Positions 1-9,162 of a DNA stretch of 64,000 nt are shown here, one piece after another. Source of the DNA: Providencia alcalifaciens (GTDB taxonomy: Bacteria > Pseudomonadota > Gammaproteobacteria > Enterobacterales > Enterobacteriaceae); the NCBI RefSeq assembly GCF_915403165.1, contig NZ_OU659204.1, forward strand, positions 682,001 through 746,000. Direction: 5' to 3'. A program made the translations under genes and the position numbers. Position 1 is the first letter of the stretch, and each line of letters begins with the position of its first letter. The notes beneath the pieces were generated by a model, which had not been told where the DNA came from, made no database searches, and was given only the letters and a program-made list of their open reading frames with translations.

Positions 1-1
1 C

Positions 2-1114
2 GGTGTTTCTAAAGTTATCGGTTACGGTCAAGACGGGATGAGCTTCATCTTCGGTGGTCTAGTTTCCGACAAAATGTTTGAATTATTTGGCGGTGGCGGT
101 TTTATCTTTGCTTTCCGTGTATTGCCTATCATCGTCTTCTTCTCATCTCTGATTGCAGTCCTGTATTATCTCGGCATCATGCAACTGGTCATCAAAATTC
201 TAGGTGGTGGTCTGCAAAAAGTACTGGGAACTTCAAGAACTGAATCACTGTCTGCAACCGCGAATATTTTCGTTGGTCAAACTGAAGCACCTCTGGTTGT
301 TCGCCCTTATATTTCTACCATGACTAACTCTGAACTGTTTGCCATCATGTGTGGTGGTTTAGCGTCTGTAGCGGGTTCAGTATTAGCGGGTTATGCGCAA
401 ATGGGTGTTCCAATGGAATATCTGATTGCGGCATCCTTCATGGCGGCACCGGGTGGATTACTGTTTGCTAAGTTAATGGTTCCTGAAACTGAAGTTGTTA
501 AAGATGATGTGGATGCTAAAGATTTAGTAGCTGAAGCAGATCGTCCAACCAACATCATCGATGCAGCAGCATCGGGTGCAGCATCCGGTATGCAACTGGC
601 TCTGAACGTGGGGGCAATGTTACTGGCATTCATCGCATTAATCGCCTTAATTAACGGTATCTTAGGTGGTGTGGGTGGCTGGTTTAACTATCCACAATTA
701 TCCCTCGAATTATTACTAGGTTGGGTATTTGCTCCAATTGCATACTTAATTGGTGTGCCATGGAGCGAAGCAACAATTGCCGGTTCTTTCATTGGGCAAA
801 AAGTGGTTGTGAACGAATTCGTTGCTTTCATGAACTTCGGTGAATATATGAAAGCAGATGCGGATGTGATTGCGGCTGGCAAGCAAGTTCTGTCTGCTCA
901 CACTAAAGCGATTATTTCGTTCGCTCTGTGTGGTTTTGCAAACTTATCTTCTGTAGCAATTTTGCTGGGTGGCTTAGGTGGAATGGCACCAAACCGCCGT
1001 AGTGATGTCGCTCGTTTAGGTATGAAAGCCGTGATGGCAGGTACACTCTCTAACTTAATGAGTGCGACTATCGCAGGCTTCTTCTTAACATTGACTGCAA
1101 TGACCGCAATGTAA
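2..1114 (+). CDS. nupC: NupC-family concentrative nucleoside transporter (5' end cut by window)
   Basis: Cation-coupled nucleoside uptake protein of the CNT family in the inner membrane. The frame is open from base 2, so about the first 55-60 residues lie outside the window. The visible part resembles the Vibrio cholerae CNT of known structure more than E. coli NupC. It keeps the substrate-binding motifs GQTEAPL in the first re-entrant hairpin, NEFVA in the second, and [12 protein letters not shown] near the end, plus several hydrophobic segments. It lies upstream of deoC on the same strand, which fits supplying substrates to the deo enzymes. A terminator-like hairpin follows, so it is probably not simply co-transcribed with deoC. 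The symbol is the family name; the exact nucleoside range cannot be read from sequence. Confidence 0.9.
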   Translation, partial: GVSKVIGYGQDGMSFIFGGLVSDKMFELFGGGGFIFAFRVLPIIVFFSSLIAVLYYLGIMQLVIKILGGGLQKVLGTSRTESLSATANIFVGQTEAPLVVRPYISTMTNSELFAIMCGGLASVAGSVLAGYAQMGVPMEYLIAASFMAAPGGLLFAKLMVPETEVVKDDVDAKDLVAEADRPTNIIDAAASGAASGMQLALNVGAMLLAFIALIALINGILGGVGGWFNYPQLSLELLLGWVFAPIAYLIGVPWSEATIAGSFIGQKVVVNEFVAFMNFGEYMKADADVIAAGKQVLSAHTKAIISFALCGFANLSSVAILLGGLGGMAPNRRSDVARLGMKAVMAGTLSNLMSATIAGFFLTLTAMTAM

Positions 1115-1127
1115 TCTCCCTGTTTGC

Positions 1128-1166
1128 AGCGGAAAGGCGATTTGTCTTTCCGCTGTCATTTTCTTT
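1128..1166 (+). terminator. Intrinsic terminator after the nucleoside transporter gene
   Basis: A 9-bp stem (arms 1128-1136 and 1146-1154) is followed by a T-rich stretch. It begins 14 bases after the transporter stop codon. Confidence 0.75.
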
Positions 1167-1256
1167 TGCGATATTCTTTTCCTGGTTTTTATCGTAACTC
1201 TTACTTTTTCAACTATTCTTAACGTAATCAATTTAAGACGAGAAGGCAGCAGCCTG

Positions 1257-1262
1257 TATAAT
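1257..1262 (+). promoter_or_regulatory. Possible -10 box upstream of the deo genes
   Basis: A perfect TATAAT lies here, but the region 17 bases upstream is a poor -35 match. It could be a distal deo promoter comparable to E. coli deoP1. This is a weak call. Confidence 0.3.
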
Positions 1263-1295
1263 GGCTGATAAAGAGTGAGTAATTACCTGTTAAAT

Positions 1296-1311
1296 TGTGA
1301 TATCGTTCACG
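1296..1311 (+). promoter_or_regulatory. CRP-binding site (distal) of the deo promoter
   Basis: TGTGA-N6-TCACG matches the CRP consensus TGTGA-N6-TCACA except for the last base. Its centre is 52 bases upstream of a second CRP-like site. This pairing closely matches E. coli deoP2, where two CRP sites about 53 bp apart sandwich CytR. No clear CytR or DeoR operator was recognised here. Confidence 0.75.
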
Positions 1312-1347
1312 AATATATATTTAATAATGTAACGTTCAGTCGATAAA

Positions 1348-1363
1348 TGTGATTTGTAGCGCA
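1348..1363 (+). promoter_or_regulatory. CRP-binding site (proximal) of the deo promoter
   Basis: TGTGA-N6-GCGCA has one perfect and one degenerate half-site. If it sits near -41 as in E. coli deoP2, transcription would begin near 1396. That would leave a leader of about 175 nt before deoC, containing short inverted repeats around 1459-1478. The remaining sequence to 1560 shows no gene. Confidence 0.55.
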
Positions 1364-1572
1364 TAAAATACCCCGGTTACGTGGTCAAATAGGTAACAGT
1401 AAGTTGCCACGGAACTGATAGTTCATAGAGTCAACTGGCTCTAGGGCATCGTGCGGTGAGATGGATCTCAGCTGCTGAGTTTGGATAACCTAACTAGCAT
1501 CTTTATGGAACAAGCCCGCTCGCCAACAAAGAACGTATCGTTCTGAAAGAATTAACATCGTTGGAGAGTTAT

Positions 1573-2352
1573 ATGACTGATTTAAAAGCAGCAGCGCAAC
1601 GCGCACTGACCCTGATGGATTTAACCACGTTAAATGACGACGACACTGACGCAAAAGTGATCGCCTTATGTCATCAGGCAAAAAGCCCAGCAGGCCACAC
1701 CGCTGCTATCTGTATTTATCCTCGTTTTATTCCTATTGCACGTAAAACCTTGCGTGAACAAGGAACACCAGATATCCGCATTGCGACCGTCACCAACTTC
1801 CCACATGGTAATGATGATATTGAGATTGCTTTAGCCGAAACTAAAGCTGCCATTGCTTATGGTGCAGATGAAGTTGACGTTGTATTCCCATACCGTGCAC
1901 TGATGGCTGGCAATGAAAAAATCGGTTTCGATTTAGTGAAAGCATGTAAAGATGCTTGCGCAGCCTCAAATGTATTACTGAAAGTGATCATTGAAACTGG
2001 CGAGCTAAAAGATGCTGCACTAATCCGTAAAGCGTCTGAAATTTCAATCAATGCAGGTGCTGATTTTATTAAGACATCCACGGGTAAAGTACCTGTGAAT
2101 GCCACTTTAGAAAGCGCAGAAATCATGATGCAAGTCATCCATGATATGGGCGTTGCGAAAAGTGTTGGTTTCAAACCTGCTGGCGGCGTTCGTACCGCTG
2201 AAGAAGCAGCACAATATTTAGCCTTAGCAAGCAAAATCTTAGGCGATAACTGGGCTGATGCTCGCCATTTCCGTTTTGGTGCATCTAGCTTATTAGCGAA
2301 TTTATTAAATACTCTGGGATTTGACGTTAAAAAATCCTCCAGCAGCTATTAA
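1573..2352 (+). CDS. deoC: Deoxyribose-phosphate aldolase
   Basis: Class I aldolase that splits 2-deoxyribose 5-phosphate into glyceraldehyde 3-phosphate and acetaldehyde in the cytoplasm, the last step of deoxynucleoside catabolism. At 259 residues it has the same length as the E. coli enzyme and aligns throughout. The Schiff-base lysine is in [10 protein letters not shown] and the second catalytic lysine in [12 protein letters not shown] chose the ATG at 1573 over an in-frame TTG at 1561 because GGAGAG lies just upstream and MTDLKA matches the known N-terminus. It is the first of four deo genes in the usual order. Confidence 0.98.
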   Translation: MTDLKAAAQRALTLMDLTTLNDDDTDAKVIALCHQAKSPAGHTAAICIYPRFIPIARKTLREQGTPDIRIATVTNFPHGNDDIEIALAETKAAIAYGADEVDVVFPYRALMAGNEKIGFDLVKACKDACAASNVLLKVIIETGELKDAALIRKASEISINAGADFIKTSTGKVPVNATLESAEIMMQVIHDMGVAKSVGFKPAGGVRTAEEAAQYLALASKILGDNWADARHFRFGASSLLANLLNTLGFDVKKSSSSY

Positions 2353-2453
2353 TAATCGCAATTATTAGTGACATCAGACTGTTGCCTAATCTGACTTGGG
2401 CAACAGCCGTGACTATTTAGCCGAAGAATTCGATGTGAATTAAGGAGCCTATT

Positions 2454-3776
2454 GTGTTTCTCGCTCAAGAAATTATTCGTAAAAAACGTGATGGCAAACC
2501 ATTAAGCGAAGAAGAGATCCGCTTCTTCATCAATGGTGTGCGTGATAACACTGTTTCTGAAGGTCAGATTGCAGCCCTTGCAATGACCATCTATTTCAAT
2601 GATATGACAACCCCTGAGCGTGTCGCGCTAACGCTAGCGATGCGTGATTCAGGTACCGTATTAAATTGGAAATCGCTGAATCTTAATGGCCCACTCGTGG
2701 ATAAACACTCCACGGGCGGTGTGGGGGATGTGACTTCACTCATGTTGGGACCTATGGTTGCTGCATGTGGTGGTTATGTTCCGATGATTTCCGGTCGCGG
2801 ATTAGGTCATACCGGTGGAACCCTTGATAAGCTCGAAGCTATCCCTGGATTTGATATTTTCCCTGACGATGAGCGTTTCCGTGACATCATCAAAAATGTG
2901 GGCGTGGCGATTATTGGTCAAACCAACTCACTAGCCCCTGCTGACAAGCGTTTCTATGCGACTCGTGATATCACGGCGACCGTGGATTCTATTCCTCTTA
3001 TCACCGCTTCTATCTTAGGTAAAAAATTAGCCGAAGGGTTAGATGCGTTAGTGATGGACGTTAAAGTGGGTTCTGGTGCATTTATGCCAACCTACGAAAA
3101 ATCAGAGCAACTGGCTGAGTCTATCGTGCAAGTCGCCAATGGTGCAGGTTGTAATACCACTGCGCTGTTAACTGATATGAACGAAGTACTGGCATCTAGC
3201 GCAGGTAATGCCGTTGAAGTCCGTGAAGCTGTACAGTTCCTGACGGGTGAATACCGTAACCCACGTTTGTTTGAAGTCACCATGGCGCTGTGTGTGGAAA
3301 TGCTAGTGTCTGGTAAGTTGGCGTCAGATCGTGACGATGCACGTCAGAAATTACAAGCGGTGCTGGATAACGGCAAAGCGGCGGAAGTGTTTGGTCGTAT
3401 GGTTGCGGCACAAAAAGGGCCGAAAGATTTTGTTGAAAATTACAGCAAATATCTACCAACTGCCGTTCTTAGCAAAGCAGTTTACGCACCTCAAGCGGGC
3501 ATTATCACACAAATGGACACACGAGCACTGGGTATGTCTGTGGTAACGTTAGGGGGTGGTCGTCGTAAAGCTTCTGATCCTATCGATTACAGTGTTGGTT
3601 TAAGTGATATCGCAGCATTAGGTAGCAAAGTTGATACCCAAACTCCACTTGCGATCATTCATGCCAATAGCGAAAAATCATGGGAAGAGGCGGCGAAAGA
3701 AGTTCGCGCTGCTATGATTATTGGGGATAAAGCCCCAGAAGCGACACCAATGGTCTATCGTCAAATTAGTGAATAA
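2454..3776 (+). CDS. deoA: Thymidine phosphorylase
   Basis: Cytoplasmic enzyme that converts thymidine and phosphate to thymine and 2-deoxyribose 1-phosphate, which DeoB then isomerises. It has 440 residues, the same as E. coli DeoA. It carries the phosphate-binding motif KHSTGGVGD and the family stretch [11 protein letters not shown]. The start is a GTG preceded by AAGGAGCC; the encoded [14 protein letters not shown] is the expected N-terminus. It lies 101 bases after deoC and 80 bases before deoB, so it belongs to the deo operon. Confidence 0.98.
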   Translation: MFLAQEIIRKKRDGKPLSEEEIRFFINGVRDNTVSEGQIAALAMTIYFNDMTTPERVALTLAMRDSGTVLNWKSLNLNGPLVDKHSTGGVGDVTSLMLGPMVAACGGYVPMISGRGLGHTGGTLDKLEAIPGFDIFPDDERFRDIIKNVGVAIIGQTNSLAPADKRFYATRDITATVDSIPLITASILGKKLAEGLDALVMDVKVGSGAFMPTYEKSEQLAESIVQVANGAGCNTTALLTDMNEVLASSAGNAVEVREAVQFLTGEYRNPRLFEVTMALCVEMLVSGKLASDRDDARQKLQAVLDNGKAAEVFGRMVAAQKGPKDFVENYSKYLPTAVLSKAVYAPQAGIITQMDTRALGMSVVTLGGGRRKASDPIDYSVGLSDIAALGSKVDTQTPLAIIHANSEKSWEEAAKEVRAAMIIGDKAPEATPMVYRQISE

Positions 3777-3856
3777 ACCGATATCCGCATCTTTCACAGA
3801 AGGGTGCGGGTTAGATGACGCGATGAACAGATAAGCTGTATCGCAGGAGAATAAAT

Positions 3857-5080
3857 ATGAAACGCACATTTATCATGGTACTGGATTCTTTCGGGATCGG
3901 CGCTGCAGGTGATGCCCACAAATTCGGCGACGAAGGTTCGAACACTCTAGGTCACATCGCAGACGCTTGTGCTCGCGGGGAAGCAGACAAAGGCCGTAAA
4001 GGTCCATTACACCTGCCTAACTTAACGAAATTAGGTTTAGGAAAAGCAGGGGAAGAATCAAGCGGAAAATTCCCTGCGGGTCTGGATCCAAATTCAGAAA
4101 TTATCGGTGCATATGGTTATGCGAGCGAGTTATCCTCAGGTAAAGACACACCGTCTGGACACTGGGAGATTGCGGGTGTTCCTGTTCTGTTTGATTGGGG
4201 CTATTTCGAAAAACATGAAAACAGTTTCCCGCAAGAATTGCTGGATACGCTGGTAGAAAAAGCCAATTTACCGGGTTACCTCGGTAACTGCCATTCATCC
4301 GGTACAGTCATTCTTGACCAACTGGGTGAAGAGCACATGAAAACTGGCAAGCCAATTTTCTATACCTCTGCGGACTCTGTATTCCAAATCGCGTGTCATG
4401 AAGAGACTTACGGCTTAGACAAACTGTATGAGTTGTGTGAAATTGCTCGTGAAGAGTTAACCAAAGGTGGTTACAACATCGGTCGTGTGATTGCACGTCC
4501 ATTTATTGGTGATAAAGCGGGTCACTTTGAGCGTACGGGTAACCGCCATGATTTAGCGGTTGAGCCACCAGCGCCAACCGTACTGCAAAAATTAGTGGAA
4601 GAAAAACAAGGTGAAGTGGTGTCTATCGGTAAGATTGCCGATATCTACGCTCACGTTGGTATCACCAAAAAAATCAAAGCAACAGGTATTAATGCTCTGT
4701 TTGACGCAACCTTAGAAGAAATGAAAATCGCGGGTGACGATACCATCGTTTTCACTAACTTCGTGGATTTTGACTCTGCATATGGTCACCGTCGTGATGT
4801 TGCCGGTTATGCCGCTGCATTAGAGCTATTCGATAGCCGCTTACCTGAAATGCTGAAACTGGTTAAAGAAGATGACATTCTGATCTTAACCGCTGACCAC
4901 GGTTGCGACCCAACTTGGCCGGGCACAGACCACACTCGTGAACACATCCCTGTGCTGGTGTACGGACCAAAAGTTAAACCTGGTTCTTTAGGTCACCGTG
5001 AAACGTTCGCGGATATTGGCCAGACAGTCGCGAATTATTTTGATTTATCACCAATGGATTATGGTAAGCCGATGTTTTAA
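3857..5080 (+). CDS. deoB: Phosphopentomutase
   Basis: Interconverts (deoxy)ribose 1-phosphate and 5-phosphate, linking the nucleoside phosphorylases to DeoC and the pentose phosphate pathway. It is a metal-dependent enzyme of the alkaline-phosphatase superfamily. Metal-ligand motifs are visible at the N-terminus ([14 protein letters not shown]) and C-terminus ([19 protein letters not shown]). It has 407 residues, the usual length. The ATG follows GCAGGAGAATAAAT, a good ribosome-binding site. A hairpin follows in the gap to deoD. Confidence 0.98.
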   Translation: MKRTFIMVLDSFGIGAAGDAHKFGDEGSNTLGHIADACARGEADKGRKGPLHLPNLTKLGLGKAGEESSGKFPAGLDPNSEIIGAYGYASELSSGKDTPSGHWEIAGVPVLFDWGYFEKHENSFPQELLDTLVEKANLPGYLGNCHSSGTVILDQLGEEHMKTGKPIFYTSADSVFQIACHEETYGLDKLYELCEIAREELTKGGYNIGRVIARPFIGDKAGHFERTGNRHDLAVEPPAPTVLQKLVEEKQGEVVSIGKIADIYAHVGITKKIKATGINALFDATLEEMKIAGDDTIVFTNFVDFDSAYGHRRDVAGYAAALELFDSRLPEMLKLVKEDDILILTADHGCDPTWPGTDHTREHIPVLVYGPKVKPGSLGHRETFADIGQTVANYFDLSPMDYGKPMF

Positions 5081-5101
5081 GCTTGCGACAAGGTGATTTA
5101 A

Positions 5102-5127
5102 AAATAAGGCAGGAAACTGCCTTATTT
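5102..5127 (+). terminator. Intercistronic hairpin between deoB and deoD
   Basis: A perfect 11-bp stem closes on a GAAA tetraloop (arms 5102-5112 and 5117-5127) and is followed by a T-rich but not uniform tract. It may act as a partial terminator or as an mRNA-stabilising element that sets deoD expression apart from deoCAB. Confidence 0.6.
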
Positions 5128-5163
5128 ATTGTGCACAATTTTAATGATTAAAAGGGAATACGA

Positions 5164-5880
5164 ATGGCTACTCCACATATTAATGCAGAAATGGGTGATT
5201 TCGCAGACGTCGTACTGATGCCGGGTGATCCACTGCGCGCGAAGTACATTGCAGAAACTTTCCTTCAAGATGTTCGCCAAGTGAATAACGTACGCGGTAT
5301 GTTAGGTTTCACCGGGACTTATAAAGGTCGTAAAATTTCCGTTATGGGTCATGGGATGGGTATTCCTTCATGCTCCATCTATGCAAAAGAGCTGATCACT
5401 GATTTTGGCGTTAAAACGCTGATCCGTGTTGGTTCATGTGGCGCAGTAATGGATGATGTTAAACTGCGTGACGTGGTTATCGGTATGGGCGCATGTACTG
5501 ATTCTAAAGTGAACCGTCAGCGTTTTAAAGACCATGACTTTGCAGCAATTGCAGATTATGACTTAGTGCATAACGCGGTTGAAGCGGCAAAAGCACGTAA
5601 CGTAAACGTTCGTGTTGGTAACCTGTTCTCTGCGGATCTGTTCTATTCTCCAGACCCGGACATGTTTAAAGTGATGGAAAAATACGGCATCCTCGGCGTG
5701 GAAATGGAAGCCGCAGGTATCTACGGTGTTGCTGCTGAGTTTGGTGCTCGTGCACTGACTATTTGTACCGTTTCGGATCACATCAAAACTGGCGAACAAA
5801 CTACGGCAGAAGAGCGTCAAACCACGTTCAATGAAATGATTGAAATCGCGCTGGATTCAGTTCTGTTAGGCGATAAATAA
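5164..5880 (+). CDS. deoD: Purine-nucleoside phosphorylase (DeoD type)
   Basis: Hexameric-type phosphorylase that cleaves purine (deoxy)nucleosides with phosphate to free base and (deoxy)ribose 1-phosphate. It has 238 residues, against 239 in E. coli. The N-terminus [17 protein letters not shown] holds the conserved His4. Other motifs are the phosphate-binding loop [15 protein letters not shown], and the catalytic aspartate in SDHIKTGEQ. It ends the deo cluster and is followed by a strong terminator. Confidence 0.98.
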   Translation: MATPHINAEMGDFADVVLMPGDPLRAKYIAETFLQDVRQVNNVRGMLGFTGTYKGRKISVMGHGMGIPSCSIYAKELITDFGVKTLIRVGSCGAVMDDVKLRDVVIGMGACTDSKVNRQRFKDHDFAAIADYDLVHNAVEAAKARNVNVRVGNLFSADLFYSPDPDMFKVMEKYGILGVEMEAAGIYGVAAEFGARALTICTVSDHIKTGEQTTAEERQTTFNEMIEIALDSVLLGDK

Positions 5881-5911
5881 TCGTTGATTAGCGCTCTAAT
5901 TTGAATACAAC

Positions 5912-5936
5912 AATGCCACTTTCGAGTGGCATTTTT
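5912..5936 (+). terminator. Intrinsic terminator of the deo operon
   Basis: A 9-bp stem with a UUCG tetraloop (arms 5912-5920 and 5925-5933) is followed by a T run. The very stable loop makes this a confident call. Confidence 0.9.
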
Positions 5937-5951
5937 GATTTATAAATCTGC

Positions 5952-6452
5952 TTAAATTTTCGACTTAATTCGACTCATCACAATAGCATCCACATACTCA
6001 CCGTCACGAAAAGCATAATCGCGCAAAATCCCCTCTTGCTTGAAGCCAAATTTTTCATATAGACCCAAGCCATTACCATTAGAGGCAAAGACTTCTAATT
6101 CAATGCGGTGAATATTCAGCCAGTTGTCGCAGTAATCCACCATAACTTGCATTAATTTTGAGCCAATTCCTTTACCTTGATAAGCCTGACTGACGGTAAT
6201 ACCGAAGCTCGCCACATGTCGGCGGCGTATTTGTGCCGGTTGATGCACGACAAGTAACCCAACCACGGCATTATCAAGTGTGGCGACAAATTGAGTTACT
6301 AGCGGGTCATTGGTTCCCAGTCGGGCTTCCCATGTTTTCTCTGTGGGATAAGGCAGTTGCAAAGTGTTGGCATAAGCGGAGTAATCAGCATGCATTTGTG
6401 TGATAGCGTGGACATCGTCCAAAGTGGCTCTACGTATTATTACGTTATTCAC
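5952..6452 (-). CDS. aaaT: GNAT-family N-acetyltransferase (YhhY/AaaT-like)
   Basis: Acetyl-CoA-dependent acetyltransferase of the GNAT fold, 166 residues. It aligns along its length with E. coli YhhY (AaaT), which acetylates some free amino acids. Shared blocks include NTLQ-P near residue 30, the acetyl-CoA-binding loop QAYQGKGIGSKLM, and YEKFGFKQEGILRDYAFRDGEYVDA near the C-terminus (read in pieces). The start is GTG with AAAAGGA upstream. It converges on deoD and appears to be a single-gene unit. The true substrate in this organism is not shown by sequence, and orthology to AaaT is an inference. Confidence 0.8.
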   Translation of the reverse strand: MNNVIIRRATLDDVHAITQMHADYSAYANTLQLPYPTEKTWEARLGTNDPLVTQFVATLDNAVVGLLVVHQPAQIRRRHVASFGITVSQAYQGKGIGSKLMQVMVDYCDNWLNIHRIELEVFASNGNGLGLYEKFGFKQEGILRDYAFRDGEYVDAIVMSRIKSKI

Positions 6453-6639
6453 AAATTTTTCCTTTTATTATCGTTTTTTAGAAGAATATTAATCACACTA
6501 AAAGCAATGTATGTCAACGAAGTAAATAGCTTATCTCCATGGATTAATATTGGAAATATATAAATAGCGATATTTGATATCATAGATAAATTGAAGGATA
6601 TATTATTATTTTTATTTTATTTAAATTAAGGAAGCAATT

Positions 6640-7422
6640 ATGTCTATTATTAAAACTGGTTCAGTTGAGAAGGACAGTAATATATTCTTAAAGAATGACT
6701 TGAATTATAATGTTCAGCAAAAATATGGATTCAAGAATACCTTGAATTCAACGATTGGATGCTTTATTTCATCGGTTAAAAATAAGCTTGATTCAATCAA
6801 TGAAATGGTATGTCGCAAAAAAATCATTAGAAGCTACCATTCAGTTGTTGAAGCTATTGAGCTTAAATCAGCGAATAATGATATTTCAAAAAAATCACTA
6901 AAAAAAATAGAACGTAAAATTTTAGAAATTAACAAAAGTAACTCTTTCCTAGATAGTATAAATATCAAAAAAGCAATTAAATCTAAAATAAAAGGTGCTA
7001 ATGAACCTGTACGTGAGAAAATTAGTACGATGCTTGGACGTAAATTCGGTATCGATATTTATCATAGTGCAGAGAAACCATCTTCAATGCTAACACCCAA
7101 AAACGATTTTACTGATGTTCAAGTTTCAAATAGGACTGTAAATTCAGATATGAACGATACTGAATTTTTGAATTCAGTAAAAAATCATCAAATGATAGCG
7201 GTGGATAAAAAAGAGAATCGAATTAGTAAAGGTAGCTTCATCCTTTCAAAGATAGAGGAAGTTGATGTGGCAGACGATAATGGAAATAACTTGTTAAGTT
7301 TAAAAAAGGATACAGAGGAAACAACTGAAGCACTTTCTAAGTTAAAAATGGAATTTAAAACGAGAGAAAATCAATTAAGTTTGCGCGATGCTTATAAAGT
7401 TAATAAAAATTCATTCAAATAA
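6640..7422 (+). CDS. Uncharacterised A+T-rich orphan gene, 260-residue charged protein
   Basis: I do not recognise this protein. It is hydrophilic and rich in Lys, Asn, Ser and Ile, with no signal peptide or membrane segment. Its N-terminal half is basic and helical-looking (for example KKSLKKIERKILEINK), and its C-terminal part is more acidic. The ATG is preceded by AAGGAAGC, so translation looks real. Base composition and codon use are markedly more A+T rich than the deo genes, which suggests horizontal acquisition. A strong terminator separates it from the next gene, which is similarly A+T rich and charged. Both end in the residues SFK. A secreted effector or toxin is possible but nothing seen proves it. 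Confidence 0.6.
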   Translation: MSIIKTGSVEKDSNIFLKNDLNYNVQQKYGFKNTLNSTIGCFISSVKNKLDSINEMVCRKKIIRSYHSVVEAIELKSANNDISKKSLKKIERKILEINKSNSFLDSINIKKAIKSKIKGANEPVREKISTMLGRKFGIDIYHSAEKPSSMLTPKNDFTDVQVSNRTVNSDMNDTEFLNSVKNHQMIAVDKKENRISKGSFILSKIEEVDVADDNGNNLLSLKKDTEETTEALSKLKMEFKTRENQLSLRDAYKVNKNSFK

Positions 7423-7454
7423 AATACGGGTAAAATAATTTAACTATTTTCAAC

Positions 7455-7496
7455 AGGGCTTATTCTTAATTAACATCAAGAATAAGCTCTTTTTTT
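7455..7496 (+). terminator. Intrinsic terminator between the two orphan genes
   Basis: A 13-bp stem with one G-T pair (arms 7455-7467 and 7478-7490) is followed directly by six Ts. The downstream orphan gene is therefore probably transcribed separately. Confidence 0.85.
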
Positions 7497-7530
7497 AAAA
7501 CTAAACGAGTTTATACAAATAGGAATGTAT

Positions 7531-9087
7531 ATGAAACTTTTTCAAAATCAATCTCAAACTGCTGCATTAATTGATTATTCATTGAATGACATGGTAATGG
7601 CAATAACCAAAAACCCAAAGGTTTTCGAAGGGAAAAGCGATATTATCATCGATAAAATTAAAGTAGCCAAAAACAATGGCGGGGAAGGCTGGACAGAAAT
7701 AAATAATGCATGGGGCATTATGGCGAGCGGGAAAGCGAAAGAAAAAATTGATAAGTATTTTAAGAAAGGCTTGAGGGACGTAAGTAGCGCGGAAAATGAA
7801 TATTTAAAAGTGAGTGTGAAATCGGAACCGAAAGGCGAAAGTGTATCGGATAAATTTCCCGAAGCCTCTTCTGCTGGTGAAAAAAAAACAAAGCCGCATC
7901 GTATGATGGAAAAAATTGAAAGCAGGCTTACTCAGTTTAAATCAGATGTGAAATCAGAAATAAAAAGTAAATTGGACTTAATTAAGATAAAAGAAACACA
8001 TAAAAGTGAGGAGAGTTTAGAGGTAAAAAACACGTATTACAGTAGTTTTGAAGAGTTAATGGATAACTTGAAAAGCGGAGCGAGCTTATCCGAACACGAT
8101 TTGAGCTATATAAAGGTTTTAATTAGCTATATTAGAACGAAAAAAGCCATTGATGGAAATGATCAGGTAAGAACGGAGTTGGAGCATTTTTTCATGGACA
8201 TTGTTGGCGAATTGCACAATGATTTTGATAAAAAAACGGTTCTTAACCTTTTTCAAGAACAACGATTTTTATCAATATATAAATCCTATTATCGGACAAT
8301 GTCTTACTCTATCTTGTCTCTGTTGAAAAAACATCATTACCCAAAGGAAATTACAGCAGAACTCAAAAAGCATATTATGGCCTATTCAAATGAAAATTTG
8401 GACAAGCTTAAATCAAATAAGGCCGATTACATGGAGTCTGTGAGAAATATCAAAGATATAAAAAGTGGTGCTGGTTTTGATGCCTTTAACTCGATTGATA
8501 GTGTAAAAAAAATTACGCTGATTAAAAAAATTCTTTCTGATAATGAATTTACAGGTGAAAAAGGCGAGTGTTTAGCCACGTTGAGTCATGATGTAAAAGA
8601 TGGGCGCATTATTGAGTTTATCAAAGAGAAAATGAATTCAGATATTGAATCATTACAATCTGAATATGATGCCAAACGCGACGAAGAAAAAAGCGTATAT
8701 GATAAGTACATTAAAGAGAAAAATGAGGCTATAGATACTGGGATTAATAGAATTAAATCAATGTTAGTCATGAAATCAATACGTAAAAACATTGTAGACT
8801 CTGTGCTTGAAATTATTAATGAAAAAAGAATCAGCACAAGGATCGACGATTTTTCCTCTAAAATTGACTTAATTATCAACATTCTTCAGTGTAAAAGAAT
8901 TAAAAACAATAAAATCGCTAACGATATTGAACACTATCTGAATATTTCAACGGATAAATTAATATCAGAGATCGAAATAGCGAAATCTAAAAAATCATCA
9001 TTTAAAGAACGCGTATTTTCATTATTTAATGGCTTCAATAATCGAGTGTTAAACTTTATTTATAACGTAAGATATTCATTTAAATAA
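7531..9087 (+). CDS. Uncharacterised A+T-rich orphan gene, 518-residue charged, helical protein
   Basis: I do not recognise this protein. It is lysine- and glutamate-rich, lacks a signal peptide or clear membrane segment, and has long stretches likely to form helices or coiled coil (residues about 130-155 and 380-410). I chose the ATG at 7531 because AGGA lies 6 bases upstream, whereas the ATG at 7525 directly abuts that sequence. The C-terminal region (SSFKERVFSLFNG onward) is basic and aromatic and ends in SFK, like the preceding gene. The pair sits between core genes and a Fus-type locus, so it looks like an acquired islet. Effector, toxin or phage-derived roles are all guesses. Confidence 0.6.
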   Translation: MKLFQNQSQTAALIDYSLNDMVMAITKNPKVFEGKSDIIIDKIKVAKNNGGEGWTEINNAWGIMASGKAKEKIDKYFKKGLRDVSSAENEYLKVSVKSEPKGESVSDKFPEASSAGEKKTKPHRMMEKIESRLTQFKSDVKSEIKSKLDLIKIKETHKSEESLEVKNTYYSSFEELMDNLKSGASLSEHDLSYIKVLISYIRTKKAIDGNDQVRTELEHFFMDIVGELHNDFDKKTVLNLFQEQRFLSIYKSYYRTMSYSILSLLKKHHYPKEITAELKKHIMAYSNENLDKLKSNKADYMESVRNIKDIKSGAGFDAFNSIDSVKKITLIKKILSDNEFTGEKGECLATLSHDVKDGRIIEFIKEKMNSDIESLQSEYDAKRDEEKSVYDKYIKEKNEAIDTGINRIKSMLVMKSIRKNIVDSVLEIINEKRISTRIDDFSSKIDLIINILQCKRIKNNKIANDIEHYLNISTDKLISEIEIAKSKKSSFKERVFSLFNGFNNRVLNFIYNVRYSFK

Positions 9088-9109
9088 GGGTTCGCTTAAT
9101 GTGGCTCTG

Positions 9110-9145
9110 GAAACCAACAGCTTGATAAATGAAGCTGTTGGTTTC
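9110..9145. terminator. Hairpin between the orphan gene and the M16 protease gene
   Basis: A perfect 14-bp stem (arms 9110-9123 and 9132-9145) lies between converging genes, 22 bases after the orphan stop. Neither side has a strong T run, so it may serve both strands weakly or simply protect mRNA ends. Confidence 0.55.
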
Positions 9146-9162
9146 TGACTATATTATGGTGG

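Noticed and set aside
8586..8882. 98-codon hydrophobic minus-strand ORF inside the second orphan gene
   Set aside because: Lysine- and glutamate-rich A+T-rich codons read in antisense give hydrophobic sequence; no ribosome-binding site was seen.
6640..9087. Remnant prophage or IS element
   Set aside because: No transposase, integrase, terminal inverted repeats or target duplications were seen around the two genes.
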